Origin: an uncultured Acidimicrobiaceae bacterium
GTDB lineage: Bacteria > Actinomycetota > Acidimicrobiia > Acidimicrobiales > MedAcidi-G1
NCBI GenBank assembly: GCA_913030665.1
Contig: CAJWFS010000004.1
Location: 1-63,780, forward strand
Length of the DNA: 63,780 nt
Reading direction: 5' to 3'
Position 1 is the first letter of the stretch. Each line of letters starts with the position of its first letter. Both the position numbers and the translations under genes were made by a program. The notes under the pieces were generated by a model, which was not told where the DNA came from, ran no database searches, and saw only the letters and a list, made by a program, of their open reading frames with translations. This document shows, in pieces, positions 1 through 12,277 of the stretch.

Positions 1-1
1 G

Positions 2-379
2 TCGTTCTTCTTCTTCGCCCCCGTGTTCATCCCCGTGGTGATCCTCGGGGTGCCGCTGTTCGACATGGCCTTCGCTGCCGTTCGTCGAGTGGCCACCCCG
101 GGTCTGAAGATGACGTCGCCGGACAAGGACCATCTGCACCACCGCCTGCTGCGCCTGGGCCACGGCCACCGCCGGGCCGTGTTGATCCTGTGGGGGTGGA
201 CGGCCCTGCTCTCGGGCTTCGTGCTCTGGCCCACCTATTCGGGTGACGGTGATGCCATCGTGCCGATCGGGGTATTGGCCCTCGGTCTTCTCCTCTTCAC
301 GGTGCTCCATCCGCGCCTCCGGGCATCGCCGGCGGGTGTGACCGATTCAGGGGTTGCCGGAGGGGGAGTTGGTGATTAG
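2..379 (+). CDS. Polyprenyl-phosphate GlcNAc-1-phosphate transferase (WecA/TagO family), C-terminal part
   Basis: Only about the last 125 residues lie in the window; the reading frame is open from base 2. Enzymes of this MraY/WecA/TagO family are integral membrane proteins that move a sugar-1-phosphate from a UDP-sugar to a polyprenyl phosphate carrier, the first step of several cell-envelope glycans. Visible support is a hydrophobic segment ending in VPLFD, then the cytoplasmic His-rich motif DKDHLHHRLL typical of the WecA branch, then two more hydrophobic segments and a Gly-rich tail. A WecA-like gene directly before the ATP synthase operon is a known actinobacterial arrangement. The precise sugar cannot be told. 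Confidence 0.75.
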   Translation, partial: SFFFFAPVFIPVVILGVPLFDMAFAAVRRVATPGLKMTSPDKDHLHHRLLRLGHGHRRAVLILWGWTALLSGFVLWPTYSGDGDAIVPIGVLALGLLLFTVLHPRLRASPAGVTDSGVAGGGVGD

Positions 380-470
380 ATTCACAAGCGCGTCCGGGGA
401 CCATCCTCACCGGACCACCACGTACGACGACCCTGGGCCCTGTGGCGCCCGCTGGCGGAGGACTTTCCCC

Positions 471-740
471 ATGGTGCAGGCCGATACGCGTAAGAGGCGA
501 GAGGGTTCGGGCGACGCATTCGCCGCCGCCTTCGAGCTCGTCGCAACGCCTGCCATCTTCGGCTTCCTGGGTTGGCTCCTGGACGGTCGCCTGGGCACCG
601 CTCCAATCTTCACCGTCGCCTTCGTCGTGATCGCCCTCGCCTATGCGTCATGGCGACTGGCCCACGACTACGGCGAGAGCCTGGAGCGGGCCCGCGTGGA
701 ACGACGGGCCGCATGGCGGGCCGAGGGTTCCCCACTGTGA
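471..740 (+). CDS. Small AtpI/AtpZ-like membrane protein
   Basis: An 89-residue protein with a charged N-terminus, two hydrophobic segments (roughly residues 20-40 and 43-62) and a basic, Arg-rich C-terminus (RARVERRAAWRAE). This is the layout of the ATPase_gene1/AtpZ group that precedes many F-type ATP synthase operons and is thought to help c-ring assembly or Mg/Ca handling. I chose the ATG at 471 because a GGAGG lies about 9 bases before it; an in-frame upstream start would overlap the previous gene and add a non-hydrophobic segment. Its stop overlaps the GTG start of the next gene, so the two are probably translationally coupled. Sequence conservation in this family is weak, so the name rests mainly on size, topology and position. 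Confidence 0.6.
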   Translation: MVQADTRKRREGSGDAFAAAFELVATPAIFGFLGWLLDGRLGTAPIFTVAFVVIALAYASWRLAHDYGESLERARVERRAAWRAEGSPL

Positions 741-1162
741 ACACGATCGCCGACATGGAATCCGCCGCCCCCGAGTCGGCGATAGCGCGCGACCTGGTCC
801 GCCGGGCGCTCTACGTGGCGCCAGCGTTCCTCCTCATGGGCCTGCTGGGTTGGGGCACCACCGGGTTGTTCTCCGCAGCCCTCAGCCTGGCGCTCGTGGC
901 CATCAACTTCCGCCTTGGAGCGGCGATCATCACCCGCGCATCGCAGATCTCGCTGAACGCCCTGTTCGGTGCGGTCCTGGGTGGCTACATCGTGAGGCTC
1001 GGCCTCATGACCGCCGTCGTGCTGGTCGTCAAGGCCGGCGGATGGCTCGCCACCGTCCCGTTCGCAATCACCCTGCTCGTCACCCATCTCGGCCTGTTGA
1101 CCTGGGAATCCCGGCACGTCGCAATGACGCTCGCCGCTCCCGGCCTCCGGCCTCCGCAGTAG
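737..1162 (+). CDS. ATP synthase protein I-like membrane protein
   Basis: A 141-residue protein with four predicted membrane helices (starting near residues 25, 45, 82 and 105) and short polar ends, the topology of AtpI (ATP synthase subunit I), which assists assembly of the c-ring. It starts at GTG 737 inside the stop codon of the preceding gene (GTGA overlap) and ends 23 bases before atpB. It is the second small membrane gene at the head of the operon. Functional assignment follows from position and topology; no catalytic motif is expected in this family. Confidence 0.6.
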   Translation: MNTIADMESAAPESAIARDLVRRALYVAPAFLLMGLLGWGTTGLFSAALSLALVAINFRLGAAIITRASQISLNALFGAVLGGYIVRLGLMTAVVLVVKAGGWLATVPFAITLLVTHLGLLTWESRHVAMTLAAPGLRPPQ

Positions 1163-1185
1163 ATCCCACAGGAGAAGCGCTCCAC

Positions 1186-2330
<1,145 letters not shown>

Positions 2331-2364
2331 TCCGGGCCTGACGAGCAGAGACGAGACGAAACTT

Positions 2365-3090
2365 ATGACCAACCGATGGAACCGCCTGCTGGCGGCCCCG
2401 CTGCTCGCCCTCCTGGCGCTCCTGGCCTTCGCCGGCCCGGCATCCGCTTCGGGGGAGAGCGTCGGCTCCTGTATGGCCGAGAAGCTCGAAGAACTGATCG
2501 AGGAGAGCCACGGTGACCTCGAGGAGGTCCTGCACGAGCTGCACGTGGATACCTCGATCGGTGACCACTTTGAGAAGAACTGCATCGAGGCGCCCAGCCC
2601 GATCCTGCCCGAGACGAACGAGATCATCTGGGGCGGCTCTGCCTTCCTGATCCTCTTCGTCCTGATGGTCAAGAAGGGCTTCCCGGCCGTGAGGGGTGCC
2701 ATGGACGCCCGTGCCGAGAAGATCCGGAGCGACCTTGACGCCGCCGAGCAGGCCAGGGTGGACGCACAGTCCGTCCAGTCCGACTACGAGGCCCGGCTGG
2801 CCGATGCCAAGACCGAGGCCTCCCAGCTGATCGACGAGGCCCGTGTGGCAGCGGACCAGCTCAAGGGTGACCTTGCAGAGAGCGCCGAGGTGGACATCGC
2901 CGAGATGCGCGAGCGTGCCGCTGTCGACATCGAGTCGTCACGTGCTCAGGCAATCGCCGACCTTCGGTCCGAGGTGGCTGGAATCGCCCTCGGTGCCGCA
3001 GAGCGCGTGGTCCACGCCAGCCTCGACGCAGAGGTCCAGAGCCGGCTCATAGACGCCTACATCGACGAGGTGGCCGGCACCGATGGCTGA
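2365..3090 (+). CDS. atpF: F-type ATP synthase subunit b with an added N-terminal region
   Basis: Subunit b anchors the catalytic head to subunit a as the peripheral stalk. This copy is 241 residues, against about 160-180 for a usual b. The normal b body starts near residue 75: a membrane helix (IIWGGSAFLILFVLMVKKG), then a long charged coiled coil, then a short C-terminal head. Ahead of it lies a signal-peptide-like stretch (LLAALLALLAF-type core ending near ASASG) and about 50 acidic residues with two cysteines (GSCMAEK and EKNCIEAP) that would be outside the membrane. The ATG at 2365 is the first plausible start. The 3' end overlaps atpH by 8 bases. There is one b gene and no b-delta fusion, unlike mycobacteria. 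Confidence 0.9.
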   Translation: MTNRWNRLLAAPLLALLALLAFAGPASASGESVGSCMAEKLEELIEESHGDLEEVLHELHVDTSIGDHFEKNCIEAPSPILPETNEIIWGGSAFLILFVLMVKKGFPAVRGAMDARAEKIRSDLDAAEQARVDAQSVQSDYEARLADAKTEASQLIDEARVAADQLKGDLAESAEVDIAEMRERAAVDIESSRAQAIADLRSEVAGIALGAAERVVHASLDAEVQSRLIDAYIDEVAGTDG

Positions 3091-3613
3091 TTCCAGGGTG
3101 GCTGGATACGCCGAGGCGCTGTTCGCCGTGGCGGCGGCCGAGGGAGATCCCTCCGCCGTCGAGGACGAGCTGTTCAGGTTCGCCCAGGCACTCCGGTCCG
3201 ACAAGGACCTGGGTTCCACCCTGGCTGACACCGGGCTGCCGCTGGCACGCCGCCTCCAGGTCATCGAGGACCTGTTGGGCTCCAGGGTGTCTGCCGTGAC
3301 CACGGCACTGGTCTCGATGGTGGTGGGTGCCGGACGCGCCGCCGAGCTACCCGACATCGTGGATGCCATGGTCGAACGTGGTGCGGCATCACGAAACAAG
3401 ACGGTTGCGACCGTTCGAAGCGCTGTCGACCTGACCGCCGACCAGAGCGAGCGCCTGGCCGCCGCCATCAACACCCGGACCGGTCGCGACGTCGAGGTGA
3501 GGGTGGTCATCGATCCCTCCGTCCTTGGCGGGGTGGTCACCGAGATCGGTGATGACATCATCGACGGCAGCGTCCGACGCCGCCTCAACCAGCTCCGCGA
3601 GAGCTTTCGCTAG
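3083..3613 (+). CDS. atpH: F-type ATP synthase subunit delta
   Basis: The 176-residue delta subunit links the top of the F1 head to the b stalk. The protein has the all-helical N-terminal domain (ADSRVAGYAEALFAVA) and the small C-terminal beta-alpha domain ending in the family signature ILGG-type turn (here VLGGVVTEIGDDIIDGSVRR) that contacts subunit b. The start overlaps atpF by 8 bases and lacks a strong ribosome binding site, suggesting translational coupling. Length is normal for a stand-alone delta subunit. Confidence 0.93.
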   Translation: MADSRVAGYAEALFAVAAAEGDPSAVEDELFRFAQALRSDKDLGSTLADTGLPLARRLQVIEDLLGSRVSAVTTALVSMVVGAGRAAELPDIVDAMVERGAASRNKTVATVRSAVDLTADQSERLAAAINTRTGRDVEVRVVIDPSVLGGVVTEIGDDIIDGSVRRRLNQLRESFR

Positions 3614-3643
3614 GCCACGGGCCAGAGACGAGAGAGACACACC

Positions 3644-5263
3644 ATGTCTGAATTGACGATCGATACGTCCCACATCGCAGCAGCGATCCGGAAGAACCTG
3701 GATGGCTTCGAACCGAGCCTGGAGCAGACCCAGGTAGGTCGGGTGCTCGAGGTGGGCGATGGCATCGCACGCGTCTCGGGCCTTCCCGACGTGGCCGTCA
3801 ACGAGCTGCTCCAGTTCGAGAGCGGAACGTTCGGCTTGGCCCTGAACCTGGACGAGCACTCGATCGGTGCCGTGGTCCTCGGCGAGGTGGACGACATCGA
3901 GGAGCGCCAGACGGTCCGCGCCACCGGCGACATCCTCTCGCTGCCGGTCGGTGACGGCCTCCTGGGCCGCGTGGTGAACGCCCTCGGCGAGCCGATCGAC
4001 GGCAAGGGCCCGGTGAGCAACACCCAGACCCGCCGCATGGAGATCCAGGCGCCGGGGATCATGGGCCGCAAGCCGGTGCACGAGCCGATGCAGACCGGCA
4101 TCAAGGCCATCGACTCCCTCATCCCAATCGGTCGCGGCCAGCGTGAGCTGATCATCGGCGACCGCAAGACCGGCAAGACGACGATCGCCATCGACACGAT
4201 CATCAACCAGGCCGGACAGGGCCTGAAGTGCGTCTACGTGGCCATTGGCCAGAAGGCCTCCACCGTGGCCCAGACCGTGGCGGTGCTGGAGGCCCACGGT
4301 GCCATGGAGTACACGGTCGTGGTGGTCGCTCCGGCGTCCGATCCGGCTCCGTTCAAGTACCTCGCCCCCTACGCTGGTTGCGCCATCGGGCAGCACTGGA
4401 TGGACAACGGCGAGCACGCCCTGGCCGTCTACGACGACCTCTCCAAGCAGGCCGAGGCCTATCGCCAGATGTCGCTGCTGCTGCGCCGCCCGCCGGGCCG
4501 CGAGGCCTACCCGGGCGACGTCTTCTACCTCCACAGCAGGTTGCTGGAGCGTGCCGCCAAGCTCAGCGACGACCTTGGTGCCGGCTCCATGACGGCCCTG
4601 CCGGTTATCGAGACCAAGGCCGGCGACGTGTCTGCGTTCATTCCGACCAACGTGATCTCGATCACCGATGGCCAGATCTTCCTGCAGGACGACCTCTTCA
4701 AGTCGGGCGTGCGGCCTGCCGTGGACGTCGGCATCTCGGTGTCTCGGGTCGGCTCGGCCGCCCAGGTCAAGGCGATGAAGACAGCGGTGGGCACGCTCAA
4801 GTCGGATCTCCAGCAGTTCCGCGAGTTGGAGGCCTTCGCCGCCTTCGGATCGGACCTGGACGCCGTCTCCCAGGCACAGCTGGACCGGGGCTACCGCCTC
4901 ACCGAGATGTTGAAGCAGGGCCTCAACTCGCCGCTGGTCGTCGAGGAGCAGGTCGTGCTGATCTGGGCCGGCACCCGGGGCCACCTCGACGCCTTTGAGG
5001 TGGCTGACGTGAAGCGCTTCGAGACCGAGGTGCTGGACTGGTTCCGTACCCGCCACAGCCATGTGCTCGCCGACATCCGGGACACGGGGAAGATCGCCGA
5101 CGAGGATGCCTTCGAGGCGTTGGTCGGCGCCTTCGCCGAGCAGTTCGAGGGTTCCACGCACGCCGCCGACACTGCCCCCGATGCGGAGTCGACCGGCACC
5201 GAGTCGAACATCGTGGATGCCACCACGACGCTTCCCGAAGAGGACATCTCGGAGACCGAGTGA
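3644..5263 (+). CDS. atpA: F-type ATP synthase subunit alpha
   Basis: The 539-residue alpha subunit alternates with beta in the F1 hexamer and carries the non-catalytic nucleotide sites. Visible features are the N-terminal beta-barrel domain, the P-loop GDRKTGKT (Gly172 to Thr179) and the SRVG segment whose Arg368 is the arginine finger reaching into the beta site. The C-terminal helical domain is followed by an acidic, Ser/Thr-rich tail of about 35 residues that looks unstructured and makes the protein longer than the usual 500-515. A GAGAGAG purine tract precedes the ATG. An 81-base spacer separates it from atpG. Confidence 0.97.
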   Translation: MSELTIDTSHIAAAIRKNLDGFEPSLEQTQVGRVLEVGDGIARVSGLPDVAVNELLQFESGTFGLALNLDEHSIGAVVLGEVDDIEERQTVRATGDILSLPVGDGLLGRVVNALGEPIDGKGPVSNTQTRRMEIQAPGIMGRKPVHEPMQTGIKAIDSLIPIGRGQRELIIGDRKTGKTTIAIDTIINQAGQGLKCVYVAIGQKASTVAQTVAVLEAHGAMEYTVVVVAPASDPAPFKYLAPYAGCAIGQHWMDNGEHALAVYDDLSKQAEAYRQMSLLLRRPPGREAYPGDVFYLHSRLLERAAKLSDDLGAGSMTALPVIETKAGDVSAFIPTNVISITDGQIFLQDDLFKSGVRPAVDVGISVSRVGSAAQVKAMKTAVGTLKSDLQQFRELEAFAAFGSDLDAVSQAQLDRGYRLTEMLKQGLNSPLVVEEQVVLIWAGTRGHLDAFEVADVKRFETEVLDWFRTRHSHVLADIRDTGKIADEDAFEALVGAFAEQFEGSTHAADTAPDAESTGTESNIVDATTTLPEEDISETE

Positions 5264-5344
5264 GCACGCCGATCTGTCTGCAGGGCCTCGTGGCCCCCCG
5301 TTACGTCCCTGGGACGGGTGCGCCCTCGATGACGGGAGCGTCGC

Positions 5345-7742
<2,398 letters not shown>

Positions 7743-7750
7743 TCACGGCG

Positions 7751-8149
7751 ATGACGTTCCAGATCGAGTTGGTCTCGCCCGAGTCCATCTCATACAGCGG
7801 CGAGGCCGAGATGGTCATCGCCCGGACCCTGGAGGGAGGCGACATCGCCTTCCAGCCTGGCCACGTGCCCTTCGTCGGCGTGCTGGCGGTCTGGTCCGTG
7901 GACGTGATCCGCCCCGACGGGGACCGTGACACCATCGCCGTCCACCAGGGCTTCGTCCAGGTGGCCGGGACGAAGGTGAGCATCCTCTCGGACGTGTCCG
8001 AATCGGCGGACCAGGTCGACGTCGAGCGGGCCCGTGCGGCGAAGTCGACCGCCGAGGCCGCTCTCGTGGCCAACAAGGAAGACGCTGATGCGACAGGCGC
8101 TCTGGCCCGTGCCGAACTCCGCCTCCGGGTGGCCGGCGCCGAGGCCTGA
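7751..8149 (+). CDS. atpC: F-type ATP synthase subunit epsilon
   Basis: The 132-residue epsilon subunit binds the foot of gamma and can inhibit ATP hydrolysis. The N-terminal beta-sandwich (FQIELVSPESISYSGEAEMVIART) and the conserved GFVQV strand are clear, followed by an Ala-rich helical hairpin. Only eight bases separate it from atpD and there is no separate ribosome binding site, so translation is probably coupled. It is the last gene of the operon; a hairpin overlapping its stop codon may end the transcript. Confidence 0.93.
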   Translation: MTFQIELVSPESISYSGEAEMVIARTLEGGDIAFQPGHVPFVGVLAVWSVDVIRPDGDRDTIAVHQGFVQVAGTKVSILSDVSESADQVDVERARAAKSTAEAALVANKEDADATGALARAELRLRVAGAEA

Positions 8150-8167
8150 GCCAGGCCGACAGGCCTC
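8141..8167. terminator. Hairpin at the convergent ends of atpC and glpX
   Basis: Perfect inverted repeat GAGGCCTG (8141-8148) and CAGGCCTC (8160-8167) with an 11-base loop. The arms overlap the stop codons of both convergent genes. No T-run follows on either strand, so it would be the actinobacterial hairpin-only type if it terminates at all. Confidence 0.45.
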
Positions 8168-9155
8168 AGTAGACGGGCGAGAACGCCTCCAACTTGTCCA
8201 TGGCGTGGTGGGCGTCGATCATCCGCACCGTGCCGGACAGTGAGCGCATCACCAACGACTGGGTGTGGGCCGTTCCCGAGGTGTAGTGCACGCCCTTCAC
8301 CAGGTCGCCGTCGGTTATCCCGGTGGCTGAGAAGAAGCAGTTGTCGCCGGACACGAGGTCCTCGGTGGTCAGGACCCGTGCCAGGTCGTAGCCGGCCTCC
8401 AGGGAGGCGGTGCGTTCGGCCTCGTTGCGCGGCCAGAGGCGGCCCTGGATGGCGCCACCCATGCACTTCAGGGCGGCAGCCGAGATGACGCCCTCCGGCG
8501 TACCGCCGATGCCGAACAGCACGTCGGCACCCGAGTCTGGCCATGCCGACGAGATGGCACCGGCCACGTCACCGTCGGGAATGAGTCGGATGCGCGCACC
8601 GGCCGCCCTCACCTCGGAGATGAGCTCCGCGTGTCGGTCCCGGTCCAGGATCACCGCCGTGAGGTCCCGGACCTCCTCGTGCTTGGCCTCCGCTATGCGA
8701 CGCAGGTTCTCCGTGACCGACTCGGTGATGTCGATCACGTCGGCACACTGTGGGCCGACGGCGATCTTCTCCATGTAGACGCACGGACCCGGGTCGAACA
8801 TGGTGCCGCGATCGCTCACGGCGATCACGGCTATGGCGTTGGCCCTTCCCAGCGATGTCAGGGTGGTGCCGTCGATGGGGTCGACCGCGATGTCGGCGGC
8901 TGGCGGCTGTCCGTTGCCGAGGCGCTCGCCGTTGAAGAGCATCGGCGCCTCGTCCTTCTCGCCCTCGCCGATGATGACGATGCCGTCCATGGTGACGGTG
9001 TCCAGGACGTGGCGCATGGCGTCCACGGCGGCGGCGTCGGCTCCCTCCTTGTCGCCCCTGCCCATCCACCTGGAGGCGGCGAGTGCGGCAGCCTCGGTGA
9101 CCCTGCAGAGGTCGAGGGCGAGGTTGCGGTCGGGTACCTGAGCGTTGGCGGTCAT
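8166..9155 (-). CDS. glpX: Class II fructose-1,6-bisphosphatase
   Basis: Hydrolyses fructose-1,6-bisphosphate to fructose-6-phosphate in gluconeogenesis; actinobacteria rely on this GlpX class. The 329-residue product has the metal- and phosphate-binding motif VDPIDGTT, the upstream [11 protein letters not shown] acidic motif, and [20 protein letters not shown], all typical of GlpX. I chose the ATG at 9155: a TAGGTT box ends eight bases upstream with no Shine-Dalgarno sequence, which fits a leaderless mRNA, and the protein then begins like homologues ([20 protein letters not shown]). It converges on atpC. Confidence 0.93.
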   Translation of the reverse strand: MTANAQVPDRNLALDLCRVTEAAALAASRWMGRGDKEGADAAAVDAMRHVLDTVTMDGIVIIGEGEKDEAPMLFNGERLGNGQPPAADIAVDPIDGTTLTSLGRANAIAVIAVSDRGTMFDPGPCVYMEKIAVGPQCADVIDITESVTENLRRIAEAKHEEVRDLTAVILDRDRHAELISEVRAAGARIRLIPDGDVAGAISSAWPDSGADVLFGIGGTPEGVISAAALKCMGGAIQGRLWPRNEAERTASLEAGYDLARVLTTEDLVSGDNCFFSATGITDGDLVKGVHYTSGTAHTQSLVMRSLSGTVRMIDAHHAMDKLEAFSPVY

Positions 9156-9163
9156 GGAGGGTG

Positions 9164-9169
9164 AACCTA
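9164..9169 (-). promoter_or_regulatory. -10 box of glpX (leaderless promoter)
   Basis: TAGGTT on the minus strand, eight bases before the glpX ATG. The spacing would put transcription start at or beside the start codon. The same box-to-start spacing recurs at many genes of this window. Confidence 0.5.
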
Positions 9170-9233
9170 GCCCCGTCAAGGGTGGCACCGGGACCGAGCG
9201 CCGTGGCGTGGACGGGCGTTGAGGGGTGGCAGG

Positions 9234-10031
9234 ATGGCCTACATGTCATGGTGCTTCCAGTGCGGGATCCAGTACTCGATGGGCGTGGAGGACTGCGTGG
9301 AGTGCGGGGTGGCGCTGGTCGACGAGGCGCCGGCCGATGCGGTCGACGTTGGCACCAGCGACGAGGAGCAGTTGGCCTACGAACTGCACGAGTGGGCGGG
9401 GGAGAGCCGTCGGATCCTGGACCAGCTCCTTACCGGTGGTGGCATCGCCCATGCGTGGCAGGGCGCCACCCTGGTGGTGCGGGTGGCCGACGAGGAGGCC
9501 GTGGACCTGGCGGTGGCCGAAGCCGCCGACGCGGGGGGTCCGGCGCTGGATCCCGATGCCGAGAAGTTGGCATACGAGATGGGTGGATGGGCGGCTGACG
9601 AGCAGTCGGGGTTCAGTGAGTTGCTGGGGCGCCTGGGAGTCCCCCACGAGTTCGATGCCGAGGGCGACCTGCTTGTCCTGGCTGCCGACGAGGAGTCGGT
9701 GGAGTCAGCGCTGGATGCCTTCCAGGCCGGAGCCGACGACCGCCCGGAGCTAGAGGGCCTGGACGCCAACAAGCTCCTCAGCGACATGTTCGTGGCCTGC
9801 GACCGGCTCCGGAAGGACCCCAGGGACCTCATGGGCATCGAGCAGCTCATCCGGCTGGTCCCTGTGCTGGCGGGCCATCGCCCACCATTCGGGATCGACG
9901 GGCGGATGTGGAACGCGTTGGGGGAGCGCGCCACTGGCCTGGTTGACCTGCTGGGCACTGGCGACCCCGAGCCGATAGCGGTGTCGGGTGTGGCCGGAGA
10001 GCTGGCCGAGGTGCTCCGCCACCTGACGTAG
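9234..10031 (+). CDS. Zinc-ribbon protein with a duplicated small domain, function unknown
   Basis: A 265-residue acidic protein that I cannot assign to a known function. It opens with a CxxC...CxxC zinc ribbon (CFQCG, then CVECG), followed by two related segments of about 75 residues: one beginning [19 protein letters not shown] and one beginning [19 protein letters not shown]. Each ends in a strand-turn-helix with ADEE ([17 protein letters not shown] and [17 protein letters not shown]). The halves therefore look like an internal duplication. A helical C-terminal part follows. Two starts are possible: ATG 9234, used here, or ATG 9243, which lies seven bases after a CAGGAT box and would fit leaderless expression. 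The gene stands alone, divergent from glpX. Confidence 0.6.
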   Translation: MAYMSWCFQCGIQYSMGVEDCVECGVALVDEAPADAVDVGTSDEEQLAYELHEWAGESRRILDQLLTGGGIAHAWQGATLVVRVADEEAVDLAVAEAADAGGPALDPDAEKLAYEMGGWAADEQSGFSELLGRLGVPHEFDAEGDLLVLAADEESVESALDAFQAGADDRPELEGLDANKLLSDMFVACDRLRKDPRDLMGIEQLIRLVPVLAGHRPPFGIDGRMWNALGERATGLVDLLGTGDPEPIAVSGVAGELAEVLRHLT

Positions 10032-10086
10032 GGGCCACCTCGCCTGATCGTCGGATCCAGCCGCGGGTGATGCCCCGTCCGGCGGG

Positions 10087-10164
10087 TCAGTTGGCCAGGA
10101 ACTCGGCCAGACCCTGCATGCCGGCGCCGTGTACGACCCCGATCACCACCGGCCCAATTTCTAA
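10087..10164 (-). pseudogene. Possible remnant of a TraB-domain protein C-terminus
   Basis: Reading the minus strand to a TGA at 10087-10089 gives a short stretch including GPVVIGVVHGAGMQGLAEFL, which resembles the final VVGAGH-type strand and helix of TraB/PrgY proteins. No start codon or further similarity is visible upstream. It lies in the 234-base gap between two plus-strand genes. This may be gene debris or chance; confidence is low. Confidence 0.25.
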
Positions 10165-10265
10165 GAGGCGGGTTTCCCTGCAGGTTGCGTCGGTCCTCCC
10201 CGGTGGGCGATCCTCGTCTCCTTGGTCGGGACCTACCTGACTGCGGAGACGAGAGGGCGGAAACC

Positions 10266-10553
10266 ATGCGGTTCATCCAGATCATCGAGTCCGAGGGAGA
10301 TGTGGCCGAGGAACTGGCCGGCGTGCAGGGCTACGCGGAGCAGGCAGCCGGCGACGAGACCGTGAAGGTCGAGAGGGTCACCGTCTGCGGTGACCGGGAC
10401 CGTCCGGGGACCGTCATCATGATCGCCGAGTTCGCCTCGGCTGATGCCGCTAAGCAGAACGACGAGCACGAGATCACCCAGGAGGGGGCGGCCAACGCCT
10501 CCGACGGCACCACCTACCGAAACCTGGATGTCCACGGCGTCGTCGAGATGTGA
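10266..10553 (+). CDS. Small hypothetical protein, possible dimeric alpha-beta barrel
   Basis: A 95-residue acidic protein. The pattern of strands and helices (MRFIQIIES, a helix, VTVCGDRDRPGTVIMIAEFASADAAKQND) resembles antibiotic-monooxygenase-like dimeric alpha-beta barrel proteins, in which a strand such as IMIAEFAS is followed by a helix. No catalytic residue can be pointed out. The ATG at 10266 follows a purine-rich GAGAGGGCGG, a fair ribosome binding site. It lies downstream of the unrelated zinc-ribbon gene and converges on the desaturase. Function unknown. Confidence 0.65.
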   Translation: MRFIQIIESEGDVAEELAGVQGYAEQAAGDETVKVERVTVCGDRDRPGTVIMIAEFASADAAKQNDEHEITQEGAANASDGTTYRNLDVHGVVEM

Positions 10554-10589
10554 GCCACGGGCCGTGGTTGGCGGCCCCGACGACCAGCC

Positions 10590-11597
10590 TCAGCCGGCCC
10601 GCAGCGCCCGCCAGAGCGACCGGTAGGTCGGCCACTCCAGATCGCCCACGTAGCCGTCGGCGACCAGCGCGTCGTGCAGGCGTGGCAGGTTGCGATAGGG
10701 GACGGTCATGTCGGCGTGGTGGGCCAGGTGATAGCCCACGCCGATCGGCACCATCACCATTCGGGCGAGGCGCGACTGCCTGACGTGGTGCGTGGTCTGT
10801 CGCCGGTCCGGCGACCGGGTCATCCCGGCGTGTTCGGCGATGGCCCGAAGCCGGTTCAGCACCTGGTACAGCGTCGCCCACGGGAGCACCCATAGCCCCA
10901 CGTACAGCCACGGCTGTCCGGCCGACCAGAACGCTGCGAACACGATTGCCTGCCCCGACAGGAACATGTAGGTGAGGCGACGGTGGCGGGCCTCTCCCAG
11001 TCGTTGGAACCGGGGCCGCACGATCCGGAACGCCGATACCCCGGTCAGGTCCCTGCGGTGCTTGCGACGCATCGACGCACGGTTGATCGGGTACTGCGAG
11101 TAGAGCAGGAAGTCCGGTTCGCCGGGTCCGAATTCGTCACGATGGTGTCTGATGTGGCCGATCCGGTAGCCGTGGCCGCCGGTTCCGAATGTCAACCAGC
11201 CGATGAGGTTGATTCCGACCAGGTCGTTGACCCGACGGTTCGAGAACAGGACCCGGTGGGCGGCCTCGTGGTGGAGGATGAACAGGCGGTTCTGTGCCAC
11301 GGGCATGAGGAGGAAGGCCACCACCCAGGCGACAGGGTTGGCAATGGCCACTGCGGCCGCCACCACGGCGACCGGGAACAGGACCGCAGCGGCGACGGTG
11401 AGGGCGTTGTTCAGGTCCGATGTCCTGTGGAGAGAATCCCGGAACTCGCCCTTCGGCCGACCGTTGGGATGGAACCGGTCGCTTCCGGCGAAGGCCGGAA
11501 CCGAGGGCGCCATGCCACCGGTCATGGTGGTGAGGAGCGCCTCGTGGCGGGCAGCCTCGTCCACCGCGCTGGTGCTGTCCATGGGGACAGGATACAT
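10590..11597 (-). CDS. Membrane fatty acid desaturase family protein
   Basis: A di-iron membrane enzyme of about 335 residues that probably introduces a double bond into, or hydroxylates, a lipid chain. The three histidine boxes of the family are present in order: HHEAAH, HIRHH and HLAHH, spread around four or so membrane segments. The substrate cannot be read from sequence. I chose the ATG at 11597 because GGGAGG lies six bases upstream; a second ATG at 11582 follows a TATCCT box by six bases and could be a leaderless start. It is divergent from an alpha/beta hydrolase gene. Confidence 0.82.
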   Translation of the reverse strand: MYPVPMDSTSAVDEAARHEALLTTMTGGMAPSVPAFAGSDRFHPNGRPKGEFRDSLHRTSDLNNALTVAAAVLFPVAVVAAAVAIANPVAWVVAFLLMPVAQNRLFILHHEAAHRVLFSNRRVNDLVGINLIGWLTFGTGGHGYRIGHIRHHRDEFGPGEPDFLLYSQYPINRASMRRKHRRDLTGVSAFRIVRPRFQRLGEARHRRLTYMFLSGQAIVFAAFWSAGQPWLYVGLWVLPWATLYQVLNRLRAIAEHAGMTRSPDRRQTTHHVRQSRLARMVMVPIGVGYHLAHHADMTVPYRNLPRLHDALVADGYVGDLEWPTYRSLWRALRAG

Positions 11598-11663
11598 ATC
11601 GGTCCTCCCGTGGACCCGTTCGGGCCGGGCCATCGGGCTGCTGGCTGGGGCTACCCTCCGGCG

Positions 11664-12257
11664 GTGCCTGCCCCGCCTGTCCGTCGTCCGGGTCCGACCG
11701 GTCTGTTCCTGACCCCCGGAGCCGGCAGCGATCGCGACCACCCGGGCCTGGTGGCCCTCCAGGACCGACTGGCACCCCTACCGGTGGAGCGGATGGACTT
11801 CCCCTACCGGAATGCCGGAAAGCCCTTCCCGGACCGTGCGCCGGTGCTGGTCGGAGCAGTGCGCGATGGTGTCGCTGCGATGGCCGCCAGCCACGACCTG
11901 AACCCGGACCGGCTGGTGCTGGGCGGACGCAGCATGGGCGGACGGATGTGCTCGATGGCCGTCGCAGAGGGCCTGCCGGCGGCCGGTCTGGTGCTGGTCT
12001 GCTACCCGCTGCACCCTCCGAAGAAGCCGCAGAACCTGCGGGTCGGCCACTTCGGGTCCATCTACGTGCCGTGCCTGTTCGTGTCCGGGGACCGTGACGA
12101 GTTCGGAATGCCAGAGGAGTTCGACACCCACCTCTCGGCAATCGCCGGACCCGTGACCATCGTCCGCCTGCCCGGGAAGCGCCACGACCTGAAGGGCTGC
12201 GACGAACTCGTCTGCGACGCCGTCGAGGCCTGGCTGGCCGACACGTTTCTGACCTGA
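11664..12257 (+). CDS. Alpha/beta hydrolase (Tex30/KANL3-like)
   Basis: A 197-residue single-domain alpha/beta hydrolase. It begins with the oxyanion-hole strand GLFLTPGAGSDRDHPG, has the nucleophile elbow GRSMGGR (Ser), the acid position in VSGDRDEFG and the catalytic His in GKRHDLKG. The arrangement is that of the dienelactone hydrolase-like Tex30/KANL3 group, whose substrates are mostly unknown. The GTG start at 11664 lies six bases after TACCCT, with no Shine-Dalgarno sequence. The 15-base stretch around this start, TACCCTCCGGCGGTG, is repeated exactly at the enoyl-CoA hydratase gene at 15924. Confidence 0.82.
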   Translation: MPAPPVRRPGPTGLFLTPGAGSDRDHPGLVALQDRLAPLPVERMDFPYRNAGKPFPDRAPVLVGAVRDGVAAMAASHDLNPDRLVLGGRSMGGRMCSMAVAEGLPAAGLVLVCYPLHPPKKPQNLRVGHFGSIYVPCLFVSGDRDEFGMPEEFDTHLSAIAGPVTIVRLPGKRHDLKGCDELVCDAVEAWLADTFLT

Positions 12258-12277
12258 CCCGACCTGTCGCCGGCCAA

